Shown here piece by piece: positions 1 through 7,724 of a stretch of 64,000 nt of DNA. Numbering within the stretch: position 1 is the first letter of the stretch; every line of letters starts with the position of its first letter. The notes under the pieces are model-generated. The model was not told the DNA's origin, did no database searches, and saw only the letters and a program-made list of their open reading frames with translations. The stretch covers positions 1 through 64,000 of the forward strand of contig NZ_CANMQS010000007.1 of the NCBI RefSeq assembly GCF_947500075.1. Direction: 5' to 3'. This DNA is from an uncultured Sulfitobacter sp. GTDB lineage: Bacteria > Pseudomonadota > Alphaproteobacteria > Rhodobacterales > Rhodobacteraceae. The position numbers and the translations under genes were made by a program.

Positions 1-21
1 CTTTGGTCGCTTGTTGGCCAT
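1..21 (-). CDS. IS3-type transposase OrfA, first seven codons only
   Basis: The window opens inside a gene read leftwards. Seven residues are visible (MANKRPK), preceded by a strong ribosome site, GGAGGA, just upstream of the ATG. From memory this N-terminus resembles the OrfA (helix-turn-helix) proteins of IS3-family elements in Rhodobacteraceae, which often begin M-x-K-R-P-K-P-E-E. Only the start can be seen, so the family call rests on these few residues, the ribosome site and the IS-like end about 55 bases upstream. Confidence 0.45.
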
Positions 22-77
22 GTGTCTCCTCCGTTTTCCTAAACATAGCGGAGGACCAATTCAGTGGGGGAGGGTCA
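1..77 (-). mobile_element. Probable end of an IS3-family element
   Basis: Upstream of the transposase start, read on the minus strand from about position 77, the sequence begins TGACCCTCCCCCACTGAATT. A TG start followed by a C-rich stretch is typical of IS3-group terminal inverted repeats. The other end lies outside the window, so neither the repeat nor a target duplication can be confirmed. Confidence 0.4.
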
Positions 78-109
78 CAGGTTACAAAGATGAGTCAGAT
101 ATAAGGTTG

Positions 110-236
110 CCCACATGAAAGACGTTCCAGCGTCTTGCATGTGGGGCTTGAATAAGGGCTGAGGCGAAAGCCTCGGTCCTCCCTATTTGAACAGACCGAG
201 GTCAGCCAAACAACAACTGACAAATGATTCATTTGT
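110..236. other. Array of four hairpins, two mutually exclusive
   Basis: Four inverted repeats lie within 127 bases. (1) CCCACATG 110-117 pairs with 138-145, and after one mismatch AAGACG 119-124 pairs with 131-136 around a six-base loop. (2) GAGGC 161-165 pairs with GCCTC 170-174 across a GAAA tetraloop. (3) CCTCGGTC 171-178 pairs with GACCGAGG 194-201, using the same bases as the right arm of hairpin 2, so the two cannot form together. (4) ACAAATG 220-226 pairs with CATTTGT 230-236. No T-run follows any of them, so they are not ordinary intrinsic terminators. A structured RNA or a mobile-element end is possible. Confidence 0.5.
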
Positions 237-286
237 GTCGTTTCGTCAACCCTGACGTTCGGTCGATAGCATCATGAGGTTTATCG

Positions 287-484
287 ATGCACGACTTGAA
301 AGTGACGCCCGCCATGGCGTCCGTAATCAAACTGGCACGAGCGCTGAAAATTCCATACTCGTGGATTTCGGCATACTATCCCGGCCTTAACTTTGGTCGC
401 ATCGCTGACGTTGTGAAGGGGCGCTTGTTCCCGAACGTGCCGCCAGCGGAGGCATTGCCGCCAGACTTCCCAAAGTCGGTGTAA
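287..484 (+). CDS. Small HTH-like hypothetical protein (65 aa)
   Basis: No named family is recognised. The centre of the protein (residues about 28-48, around SAYYPGLNFGRIADVVKGR) resembles small predicted DNA-binding proteins that carry a motif like G-x-N-x-G-R-I-A-x-V-x-x-G-R-x-F-P, which suggests a helix-turn-helix. GAGG lies 6 bases upstream of the ATG. It sits between the hairpin array and a convergent hypothetical gene in the mobile-element scar, and could belong to a decayed prophage or integrated element. Its function is unknown. Confidence 0.55.
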   Translation: MHDLKVTPAMASVIKLARALKIPYSWISAYYPGLNFGRIADVVKGRLFPNVPPAEALPPDFPKSV

Positions 485-501
485 CAACGCCAGAGGGCGG
501 C

Positions 502-960
502 TCACAGTCCGCCCTCTTTCAACGTCCAAAGCTTGGACACGCCATCCATTCCAGCCTCAGTGACCAGCCCATCCTTCTTGATGGTGTTTATGGAAATGCC
601 AATCCGCTTCCGCAGCAAGCGCAACGTATCCGCATCGCCCTCTATCATCTGATCTATTGCCCATGCGTCCGCGATCTGGCGGGCTGTGAGCGGATCGGAG
701 GCTTCCCTAAGCTGTGTCAGAATGAAGCGCTTCAAGTGGCCCTTGGGTGCCGTGTGGCGCGGTATGAAGCCGTCATGGTAGGTTGTTGGTGGCTTGGCTG
801 TAGGGTCAAACAGCGTGACGCAGGCGTCAATGTGCTTGATGCTTGTTCGCACCCGCTCTGCCTCTGCCGTGATATTGCCGAGTAGCTTGGTTAACTCTTT
901 CCGCTTGGCATTCAAGCCTGATACGGTGTTGGGACGTTCATAATCTACAGTGTTTTCCAT
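502..960 (-). CDS. Hypothetical protein with coiled coil and winged-helix-like C-terminus (152 aa)
   Basis: Residues about 12-50 are rich in K, E, L and R with heptad-like spacing, suggesting a short coiled coil. Residues about 75-150 (HLKRFILTQLREASDPLTARQIADAW and onward, shortened here by description) look like a winged-helix fold in which 'plus-strand' helices are followed by a wing ending KLWTL. AAAGAGGC lies just before the ATG, supporting the start. Similar proteins of unknown role occur beside recombinases and IS elements in this bacterial family (recollection, not searched). It converges on the small HTH gene with a 17-base gap. Confidence 0.6.
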   Translation of the reverse strand: MENTVDYERPNTVSGLNAKRKELTKLLGNITAEAERVRTSIKHIDACVTLFDPTAKPPTTYHDGFIPRHTAPKGHLKRFILTQLREASDPLTARQIADAWAIDQMIEGDADTLRLLRKRIGISINTIKKDGLVTEAGMDGVSKLWTLKEGGL

Positions 961-1068
961 GCCTCTTTATGGCTAACCATTTAAGATTATGTAATAACCT
1001 TATTTGGTGAGTTTGCTCCATAATGCCGCAAACTGAACGAGGTAGGTGTCTAGTAAACTAGGGGCACC

Positions 1069-1215
1069 TCACCCCATCAAAAGCCCCTTCCGTTTGGATG
1101 CTGCGATCTTGTCGCGGATGCTTTCTGCCGTCACTTCGCGTTCGAACTGCGCAAACGACAGAAGCATGTTCAACGTGAGCCGCCCCATGCTGGTCGCCGT
1201 GTTGAAGCTTTGCGT
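1069..1215 (-). pseudogene. Serine-recombinase fragment (about 48 codons)
   Basis: Residues read TQSFNTATSMGRLTLNMLLS followed by FAQFEREVTAESIRDKIAAS and KRKG. This matches the end of the catalytic domain of large serine recombinases, in the characteristic order S-M-G-R-L-T-x-N, S-F-A-Q-F-E-R-E-V, I-R-D-K-I-A-A-S. The family normally continues M-G-G-x-P-P-x-G-Y; here the frame stops at a TGA straight after the first MG, followed by GTGCCCC, which suggests a small indel. The N-terminal resolvase domain and all DNA-binding domains are absent. The fragment is fused in frame to an IS110-type fragment upstream. Confidence 0.75.
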
Positions 1216-1416
1216 GAGGGCGCGTGAGGTCATTCCGATGATCAAGAGTTTTCGGATGTATCTGTCGCCCTTCTTTGTGATGCGCCCGAGGCGTTCCTTT
1301 CCGCCGCTGGATTTATTGAGCGGTGTCAGACCCAGCCACGCGGCCAAGTCGCGTCCGGTCTCGAACTGTTTTGCATCGCCGAGCTGCATTACAGCGAATC
1401 CAAACGTTACGAACGG
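1216..1416 (-). pseudogene. IS110-family transposase, C-terminal fragment
   Basis: The translation contains LGDAKQFETGRDLAAWLGLT, then P-L-N-K-S-S-G-G-K-E-R-L-G-R-I, then KKGDRYIRKLLIIG. This is the C-terminal conserved block of IS110/IS1111 transposases (the G-R-x-A-A-W-L-G-L-x-P and S-x-G-G-K-x-x-L-G-x-I motifs). Upstream of about 1416 the frame runs into sequence I cannot assign, so the rest of the gene is missing or out of frame. Downstream the frame enters the serine-recombinase fragment. It has the same orientation as the IS110 N-terminal fragment at 21.9-22.1 kb. Confidence 0.75.
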
Positions 1417-1618
1417 CAGTTCTAGACCGTCCAGATCGACGACAGATCCGCTCGATGATCTGATGCTGCGCCGCCTTCGACATCCGCGGAGAGTCCCACT
1501 GCCGCCGGATGCTGCGATCAGCATGGACAGCTCGAAAACGTCCTTATTTGCCATTGGGTTCGGGGAATGGGGACTGGCAAGGTTCTGTCCGCTTCAATAC
1601 GTACAAATTTGCGATACT

Positions 1619-2440
1619 CTAACCGCGAGGCGCCATCACAGGTTCATTCTCCCTGAGGGAGTTATCGGTGCACTCCAGAATGATGTCCGGGACTGATTCT
1701 GAAGATTGATCGACAGATCCACACATTTGCAGGGCCTGTCGCAAGTTCGGATCGCTCCCCAGATAATGCCACACCGTACGCACACAATTGATATCCATGC
1801 GGCCCTGGGTTTCGGCCATCATGCAAAGGCCTGACAAATAGCTCGGTCGTTGTTGATCAGAACAGAACAGCATCGTGGCCCAGAGGCTACGTCCGCTGCC
1901 CTCTTCGCGCTCCAGAACAGTGATGCGTTGGACGGCTTCAAGTGCGATTCCGGAATACTTGACCGTGGTCGGGCTTATGAAGGTTTGATCCTCTGAATAC
2001 CGCTCTACCGTTTTGGTGAGCCAGGCGTCATTTTCACGGTACAGCCGCACCAGTGACCTGATCAGGTTTCCGCCCGCCGAAGGGGCTGCGAGATAGACGT
2101 GATAATACCCCTCATGGCGTTCCAGCAGGCCGGTATCCGTGCGTGACGGTTGAATGATACTATTGAGGATGTTTTCAAAGAGTGTTGGTTTAACGCCAAG
2201 GTTTGGCGGGCGCAGGCGGATGATGGCCTTGAACGCATCATGCGGCAGCAGAATTTCATGATCATCCACGCCGAAGAAGTCACACACCCGGCGCAGCGTC
2301 GCCAGCGAGGGTTGGGCATGACCGTTCAGGTACTTGTTGAACTGTTGACGGTTGAAACCGGCCTGTCGGCAAATGTCCGATGTGGATTTACCATAGCTGC
2401 AGAGCAGGCGAAGGTTTTCCTGAAGATGCGAATTCGACAT
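1619..2440 (-). CDS. XRE-family transcriptional regulator (273 aa)
   Basis: An N-terminal Cro/C1-type helix-turn-helix spans residues about 8-60 (TSDICRQAGFNRQQFNKYLN, then P-S-L-A-T-L-R-R-V-C-D-F-F-G-V). About 200 residues of unrecognised domain follow, probably a ligand- or partner-binding region with aromatic and charged patches. It is divergent from the peptide-type ABC operon at 2576, and the region between them carries AGCAT/ATGCT repeats that could be its operator, so it probably regulates that importer and the amidases. The inducer is unknown. The 3' end lies beside the IS debris but the gene looks intact. Confidence 0.8.
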   Translation of the reverse strand: MSNSHLQENLRLLCSYGKSTSDICRQAGFNRQQFNKYLNGHAQPSLATLRRVCDFFGVDDHEILLPHDAFKAIIRLRPPNLGVKPTLFENILNSIIQPSRTDTGLLERHEGYYHVYLAAPSAGGNLIRSLVRLYRENDAWLTKTVERYSEDQTFISPTTVKYSGIALEAVQRITVLEREEGSGRSLWATMLFCSDQQRPSYLSGLCMMAETQGRMDINCVRTVWHYLGSDPNLRQALQMCGSVDQSSESVPDIILECTDNSLRENEPVMAPRG

Positions 2441-2482
2441 AGCATTTTATGCTTGTTTATGCTGATACAAGTCAACCAGCAT
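2441..2482. promoter_or_regulatory. Candidate operator with AGCAT/ATGCT repeats
   Basis: AGCAT (2441-2445) and ATGCT (2449-2453) form an inverted repeat with a three-base spacer. A second ATGCT (2459-2463) pairs with AGCAT (2478-2482) over a longer spacer. All lie just upstream of the XRE start and about 95 bases before the importer start. The repeated half-site in a divergent promoter suggests binding by the XRE protein. This is inference. Confidence 0.4.
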
Positions 2483-2575
2483 ACGCTCCGCTGCCTGTAG
2501 AGAATATCCACACCTCCAATGACTCCGTACTCTCTGGGAAAAATATGATCAAATTAATCCTGACAGGAGAGTCTC

Positions 2576-4120
2576 ATGCTGCACTTCAGATTTACACAGA
2601 CCGACACATCCATCACCGGGACGGCGGGCGCGATCGCCGCTGCGGCGTTCCTATGGGCCGCCCCTGCGGCCCAGGCTGAAACCCTGACCATCGCTGTGCC
2701 GTCGGACCCTGGCTATCTGGATCCGGCCTATTGGGGTTCGACCGTAGATCAGTTCCTGATCGACAATCTGTATCCGCGCCTCGCCAAGCCAGTGCCCGGT
2801 GACGAATGGAAGTTCGAACTGGACGCCGCGGAATCGGTGGATTTGTCGGACCCGTTGAAAATCGTCTTTGAGCTGAAGCAGGGCATCATGTGGACGGGCG
2901 GCTATGGCGAACTGACCGCAGAGGATGTCGAATACTCCTATGAGCGCCACATCGATCCGGATCTGGAATCCGGCATTGTGACAGAGTTCCAGTATCTGGA
3001 AGATGTCGAAGTCACCGGCAAATACACCGGCATCATTCATCTGAGCGAGCCTTATGCGCCCTTCTGGGGTGCCACGCTGACCTTCACCAGTGGCGCCATC
3101 ATCTCGAAGGCCGCTGCGGATGAAGCGGGCGGCTGGTTCGAATCCACACCCGTTGCAACGGCAAGCGCCTATATGCTCAAAGAGTTTGAACCCGGCAACA
3201 AGCTGGTGCTGGAGCGCAATCCCGCCTGGACCGGCGAGACCGGCGATTTCGATGAAATCGTCCTGCTGCCCATCGGTGATGAGAACGCATCCGAGTTGGC
3301 CTTTGCCGCGGGCGAGTTGGATTACACCCGCACCTCGGCTGCCAATTACGAGACGCTGATCGCCAACCCGCCCGCTGGCGGGGTCGTGAAGCTGGCCCAG
3401 ACGCTGGACCCGCTGTTTCTGGGCATCACCCAGACAACCGAGCTTCTGGCTGATGTCAAAGTCCGCCGCGCGATCCAGTTGGCGCTGGATATCCCAACGA
3501 TCCTGGCCGCCACCACCGGCGGGCATGGCCTGCCCGCCACCGGCTTTGTGCCGGCTGGTTTCCCCGGTCACCGCGCAGAGGTCACCCTGACCCGCGATCT
3601 GGATCAGGCCCGCGCATTGCTGGCCGAAGCGGGGGCCGAAGGGCTGGTGGTGCGTCTGGACTATGTAAACAACACCACCCGTGACACTGCCGCACAGATC
3701 ATGCAGGCCAACCTGGCCGAGGCAGGCATCACGCTTGAGCTGAACGGCCAGGATGAGGGCACGTTCTGGAGCCTTGATGAAATCCGCGCCGCCGATCTGC
3801 AACTGCATTTGAAGGCCTGGACGGGCAATCCCGAGGGCTATTACACGATGCAGTACTTCGTCGAGGATCAGATCGGCTACTGGAACTGGGAGGGCTATGC
3901 CAACGATGAGTACAACGCCCTGTTGGCCCAGGCCCGTACAACCGAGGACGATGCCGCGCGCGGCGAGATTTACAAGACGCTTCAATTGATGCTGGAGGAA
4001 AGCGGCAGCTTTGTCTTTGTCTCGCAGGAACCAACCGTGATCCTGCACCGTGACACGATCATTCCCGGCATTCTGCCCGATGGTCGGCCTGTGTTTCATG
4101 CGTTCAAAAAAGCGGAGTAA
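2576..4120 (+). CDS. Peptide/nickel-type ABC transporter substrate-binding protein (family 5)
   Basis: Periplasmic solute receptor of a Dpp/Opp-type importer, 514 aa. The first 34 residues form a signal peptide ending A-A-P-A-A-Q-A before ETLTIAVPSDPGYLDPA. That mature start, the family-5 pattern of a V-E-Y-S-Y-E-R segment near residue 120, and the R-R-A-I-Q-L-A-L-D region near residue 300 identify SBP_bac_5. A ribosome site, AGGAGAG, precedes the ATG. It heads an operon of two permeases, a double ATPase and two amidases, so the ligand is probably an amide, peptide or similar compound split after uptake. A hairpin separates it from the permease genes. Confidence 0.9.
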   Translation: MLHFRFTQTDTSITGTAGAIAAAAFLWAAPAAQAETLTIAVPSDPGYLDPAYWGSTVDQFLIDNLYPRLAKPVPGDEWKFELDAAESVDLSDPLKIVFELKQGIMWTGGYGELTAEDVEYSYERHIDPDLESGIVTEFQYLEDVEVTGKYTGIIHLSEPYAPFWGATLTFTSGAIISKAAADEAGGWFESTPVATASAYMLKEFEPGNKLVLERNPAWTGETGDFDEIVLLPIGDENASELAFAAGELDYTRTSAANYETLIANPPAGGVVKLAQTLDPLFLGITQTTELLADVKVRRAIQLALDIPTILAATTGGHGLPATGFVPAGFPGHRAEVTLTRDLDQARALLAEAGAEGLVVRLDYVNNTTRDTAAQIMQANLAEAGITLELNGQDEGTFWSLDEIRAADLQLHLKAWTGNPEGYYTMQYFVEDQIGYWNWEGYANDEYNALLAQARTTEDDAARGEIYKTLQLMLEESGSFVFVSQEPTVILHRDTIIPGILPDGRPVFHAFKKAE

Positions 4121-4133
4121 CGCCTGAACCCAA

Positions 4134-4170
4134 GGATCAGGCGGGAACACGCCCTGCGCCCGCCCGATCC
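4134..4170 (+). terminator. Intercistronic hairpin after the binding-protein gene
   Basis: GGATC-a-GGCGGG (4134-4145) pairs with CCCGCC-c-GATCC (4159-4170), an 11-bp stem with one mismatch and a 13-base loop, with no T-run. It lies between the binding-protein gene and the first permease. Such hairpins commonly block 3' decay or partly terminate, giving more binding protein than permease. Confidence 0.6.
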
Positions 4171-4209
4171 TGATCCCTTGCGCCATTCCGCCCTGAAAAG
4201 AGCTTTCCG

Positions 4210-5157
4210 ATGCTTGTTTACATTCTCAAACGCACCGGGCTTGGAATTCTCGTCCTGATTTTGGCGATCTCAAGCCTTTACGTGCTGATTCAGGCCGCAC
4301 CCGGTGATCCGGCCAGCGCCATGCTGGGCCCACGCGCGACGCCTGACCTGAAAGCCGCGATCACCGAGAAGCTGGGGCTGGACAAGCCCATGCCGGTGCA
4401 GGTGTTCAACTATCTGATCAGCGTGCTGAGCGGTGATCTTGGGACCGATCTGAAAAGCAAGCAGCCGGTGACTGATACGCTGGCCATCCATCTGCCGCGC
4501 ACCATCGAACTTCTGGCCGCATCACTGTTTGTGGCCGCCGCCCTTGGCATTCCCTTGGGCTGCATCGCCGCCGTGCGCCGCAACAGCCTGTTTGACCGGT
4601 TGATCGGTATTCTGTCGGTCAGCGTCATTGCGGTGCCTGCGGTGATCCTTGCCATCTTTGGCATGCTGATCTTTGCCGCCGGGCTGGGCTGGGTGCCCGC
4701 CATCGGCGCGGGCGAAGATGACGGCCTGTTGGGCAAGTTGCATCATTTGATCCTGCCTGCATTCGCCGTGGGGATCGGCTGGGTCGGGTATCTGGCGCGG
4801 CTGGTGCGCGCCTCGATGATTGAGGTGCTGTCGACCAATTTCATCCGCAATGCCCGTGCCTTTGGCCTGTCTAAAAACCGGATCATCTATCGTTATGCCC
4901 TTCGGATTGCGATTGCACCGACGATCACCGTAATCGGCATTGGCGTCGGCGTGATGATGGGCAGCGCGGTGTTTGTGGAAATCGTCTTTGCCCGGCCCGG
5001 CATCGGCAAGCTGATGTATGAGGCCGTGATCCTGCGCAACTACCCGGTGTCGCTGGGCGCGGTGCTGGCGGCGTCGACCATTCTGATCGTGGCCACGACC
5101 GTCTCGGACATTCTGAACGCGATCATTGATCCCCGGTTCATGGAGACAGGCGAATGA
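4210..5157 (+). CDS. ABC transporter permease, DppB type
   Basis: Inner-membrane permease, 315 aa, about six membrane segments. The N-terminus (MLVYILKRTGLGILVLILAI) is the usual DppB/OppB first helix. The binding-protein-dependent permease loop (E-A-A-like element around NARAFGLSKNRIIYRYALR, residues about 215-235) contacts the ATPase. The family N-terminal element LGLDKPMPVQ occurs near residue 55. Its last four bases overlap the start of the next permease (ATGA), showing translational coupling. It forms the channel with the DppC-type partner. Confidence 0.92.
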   Translation: MLVYILKRTGLGILVLILAISSLYVLIQAAPGDPASAMLGPRATPDLKAAITEKLGLDKPMPVQVFNYLISVLSGDLGTDLKSKQPVTDTLAIHLPRTIELLAASLFVAAALGIPLGCIAAVRRNSLFDRLIGILSVSVIAVPAVILAIFGMLIFAAGLGWVPAIGAGEDDGLLGKLHHLILPAFAVGIGWVGYLARLVRASMIEVLSTNFIRNARAFGLSKNRIIYRYALRIAIAPTITVIGIGVGVMMGSAVFVEIVFARPGIGKLMYEAVILRNYPVSLGAVLAASTILIVATTVSDILNAIIDPRFMETGE

Positions 5158-6032
5158 GCGCGCTGGACACCTCTCCACCCAAACGCAGCAATGCCTTTTT
5201 CAGCGGCCTGATGCGCCTGATGCGTGATCCGATGGGGGCTGTAGGCGTGGTTCTGGTGACGTTGCTGGTCCTCTCGGCGCTCTTTGCCGGTGTGCTGGCC
5301 CCGTTTGATCCGGCAGCCATTGACGTGCCAAACAAGCTACAATCCCCTTCGGCAACCCACTGGTTGGGCACGGATCAGCTGGGCCGTGACGTGCTGTCGC
5401 GCGCGCTCTATGGCGGGCAGATTGCCTTGACCGTCGCACTGGTCTCGACTGCCCTGTCCGTCGGTATTGGGGTGGTCCTTGGCATGGTGGCCGGGTTCGG
5501 CCCGCGCTGGCTGGACAACCTGATCGTGCTCAGCTTTGACACGGTGCGGGCCTATCCGGTGATCATTCTGGCGCTGGCTGTTGGCCCGATCTTTGGCGCA
5601 GGGCTGAAAACCGTGATCGGCATTCTGGTGGTCACCTCGATACCCTACTACGGACGGATCGTGCGGACCTCGGTGATCTCGGCCTCAAAGGCGGATTATG
5701 TCGAGGCGCTGATGGCCATGGGGATGAGCCGCGTGCGCATCGTCGCGCGTCATATCCTGCCCAATATCATCGGCCCCATTCTGATCCTCGCCTCGATGGA
5801 CATCCCTGTCTATATCGCCGCCGAGGCGGGCCTCAGCTTTCTCGGAGTGGGTGTGAAACCACCGCAATCCAGCTGGGGGTTGATCCTAGATGATGGTTAT
5901 AAATTCATCCGTCAGACCTATTGGCTTGTGATCGCGGGCGCGACGCCGCTGATCATCGCGACACTTGGGTTCACCTTCCTGGGCGAAGCCTTGCGCGACA
6001 CGTTTGATCCCAAACTTCGTGAGGGGGTGTAA
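5154..6032 (+). CDS. ABC transporter permease, DppC type
   Basis: Second membrane subunit, 292 aa. A hydrophilic N-terminus precedes the first helix (residues about 25-45). H-W-L-G-T-D-Q-L-G-R-D-V-L-S-R near residue 65 is the DppC/OppC hallmark. The coupling loop, with E-A-L-M-A-M-G-M-S-R and H-I-L-P-N-I, lies near residues 183-203. It overlaps the upstream permease by four bases and is followed after five bases by the ATPase gene. Confidence 0.92.
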   Translation: MSALDTSPPKRSNAFFSGLMRLMRDPMGAVGVVLVTLLVLSALFAGVLAPFDPAAIDVPNKLQSPSATHWLGTDQLGRDVLSRALYGGQIALTVALVSTALSVGIGVVLGMVAGFGPRWLDNLIVLSFDTVRAYPVIILALAVGPIFGAGLKTVIGILVVTSIPYYGRIVRTSVISASKADYVEALMAMGMSRVRIVARHILPNIIGPILILASMDIPVYIAAEAGLSFLGVGVKPPQSSWGLILDDGYKFIRQTYWLVIAGATPLIIATLGFTFLGEALRDTFDPKLREGV

Positions 6033-6037
6033 GCGCG

Positions 6038-7723
6038 ATGGATGATCCCTTGCTTGAAGTTCATGATCTGGCGGTCAGATACGGCGCGGTTCTGGCCGTC
6101 AACCACGCCAGTTTCAACCTCAGCCGCAATCGCGTGCTGGGCATTGTCGGCGAAAGCGGGTCAGGCAAGTCCACGCTGATCTGGGCGCTGACCCGGCTGT
6201 TGCCCGAGGTGGCCACGGTTTCCAGCGGATCGGCCTGGTTTGAAGGCAAAGACCTTTTGCGCATGCCCCAGGAGGAGCTTCAGGCGCTGCGCGGCACACG
6301 GATTTCCTATATCTCCCAGGATCCGATGAGCGCGCTGACGCCGGCCCTGACCATCGGCCAGCAGATGGTTGATGTCCTTTACCGCGAACCGTGGAGCGAA
6401 AAGGAAAAATACTCGCGTGCTCTGGATGCGCTGGAATGGGTCAGCCTGCCGGACCCGGCGGCGCGGATGAAGATGTACCCTTACGAGCTGTCCGGCGGAC
6501 AGCGCCAGCGCGTCTCCATCGCCATGGCGCTGATGCTGGAACCCGATCTGGTGATCGCGGATGAGCCGACCACCGCACTGGATGCCACGCTTGAGATTGA
6601 AATCCTCGACCTGCTGCGCCGCTTGCAGAAAGAAACCGAAAGCGCGGTGATCTTTGTGACCCACCACCTCGGCGTGGTCTCCAGCCTGTGTGACGATGTG
6701 CTGGTGATGAACCACGGTGATGTGGTCGAGGCCGGGCCCGTTTCTGAGGTCTTCAGCCAGCCCAAGCACGCGTACACCCGTAAACTGCTGCGCTGTGATC
6801 CGGCGCGGATTGAGCAGGCGACCCGCCGTTTGCCGACCATGACAGATGATCTGTCGGCCCCCATCGACATCTTCTCTGGCCCGACCGACAGGGTGAAATC
6901 GCAGGACGCACCGGTGCTGGACGTGGCGGGCCTGTCGGTGACCTTCCACAAACCGGGTGTGCTGCCCACATGGCTGGGGGGGCGGGCACAGGAAATCCGC
7001 GCGGTGCGCGATGTCAGCCTTTGCGTCCATCATGGGGAAACACTGGCGCTTGTCGGCGAAAGCGGGTCAGGCAAGACCACCATCGCCCGCTCGGTGTTGG
7101 GTCTTGTGGACACCGCTGAAGGAGACATCACCGTGAACGGACAGGAGGTGGATCGCGCTGACAGTGCCGGGTTGAAAACCATCCGCGCCTGCACCTCAAT
7201 GATGTTTCAGGACCCGGTTGGCTCGCTCAGCCCGCGCGTGACAATTGGCGAGCAGATCTTTGAGCCACTGATTGTGCAAGGCCAGACGAGCGTTGATCGG
7301 GAGGCTACGGTTTCAGGATTGCTGACCGATGTGGGCCTGCCTGCCAGTTTCGCAACCCGATATCCGCACGAGCTGTCCGGCGGGCAAGCGCGCCGGGTGG
7401 GGGTGGCCCGTGCCCTCGCGCTCAGCCCGAAACTGATCATCGCCGACGAACCCACGGCGGGGCTGGATGTATCGGTGCAGGGCGAGGTGCTGAACCTGCT
7501 CAACGAAATTCAGGAACGCACCGGCGTGTCGATCCTGATCATCACCCACAACATGAGCGTCGTGCGCCATTCTGCGGATCGTGTGGTGGTTCTGCTGAAA
7601 GGCGAGATCGTGGAAACCGGCGCCTGCGCGCAGGTCTTTGAGGCGCCGGCGCGTGACTACACCCGCGCCCTGATCGCCGCCTCGCAACACAAACTGCCTG
7701 AAATGTCCGAAGTGGAAGCGTAG
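6038..7723 (+). CDS. Fused dipeptide-type ABC ATPase (DppD-DppF in one chain)
   Basis: Cytoplasmic motor of the importer, 561 aa, carrying two complete nucleotide-binding domains. Domain 1 has Walker A GESGSGKST (residues 38-46), signature LSGGQRQRV near 150 and Walker B LVIADEPTTALD. Domain 2 has Walker A GESGSGKTT (about 339-347), signature LSGGQARRV and IIADEPTAGLD. Each carries the oligopeptide-type extension after the ATPase core, clearest in the linker near residues 240-290. Many Dpp systems use two separate genes; the fused form is common in alphaproteobacteria. One base separates its stop from the amidase start, so the amidase is in the same transcript. Confidence 0.92.
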   Translation: MDDPLLEVHDLAVRYGAVLAVNHASFNLSRNRVLGIVGESGSGKSTLIWALTRLLPEVATVSSGSAWFEGKDLLRMPQEELQALRGTRISYISQDPMSALTPALTIGQQMVDVLYREPWSEKEKYSRALDALEWVSLPDPAARMKMYPYELSGGQRQRVSIAMALMLEPDLVIADEPTTALDATLEIEILDLLRRLQKETESAVIFVTHHLGVVSSLCDDVLVMNHGDVVEAGPVSEVFSQPKHAYTRKLLRCDPARIEQATRRLPTMTDDLSAPIDIFSGPTDRVKSQDAPVLDVAGLSVTFHKPGVLPTWLGGRAQEIRAVRDVSLCVHHGETLALVGESGSGKTTIARSVLGLVDTAEGDITVNGQEVDRADSAGLKTIRACTSMMFQDPVGSLSPRVTIGEQIFEPLIVQGQTSVDREATVSGLLTDVGLPASFATRYPHELSGGQARRVGVARALALSPKLIIADEPTAGLDVSVQGEVLNLLNEIQERTGVSILIITHNMSVVRHSADRVVVLLKGEIVETGACAQVFEAPARDYTRALIAASQHKLPEMSEVEA

Positions 7724-7724
7724 A

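Noticed and set aside
110..236. CRISPR array or intrinsic terminators.
   Set aside because: The repeats differ from one another and are inverted, not direct; no spacer pattern and no T-runs.
1046..1696. 216-codon plus-strand frame over the IS scar.
   Set aside because: It is the complement of the IS110/recombinase remnants and the end of the XRE gene, with no recognisable domain.
2651..4186. Long open frame on the minus strand opposite the binding-protein gene (511 codons).
   Set aside because: It mirrors a clear family-5 receptor in high-GC DNA; translation has no motifs and no ribosome site. Similar antisense frames at 6161-7033, 36194-36964, 37097-38329, 38342-39568 and 24809-25747 were rejected for the same reason.
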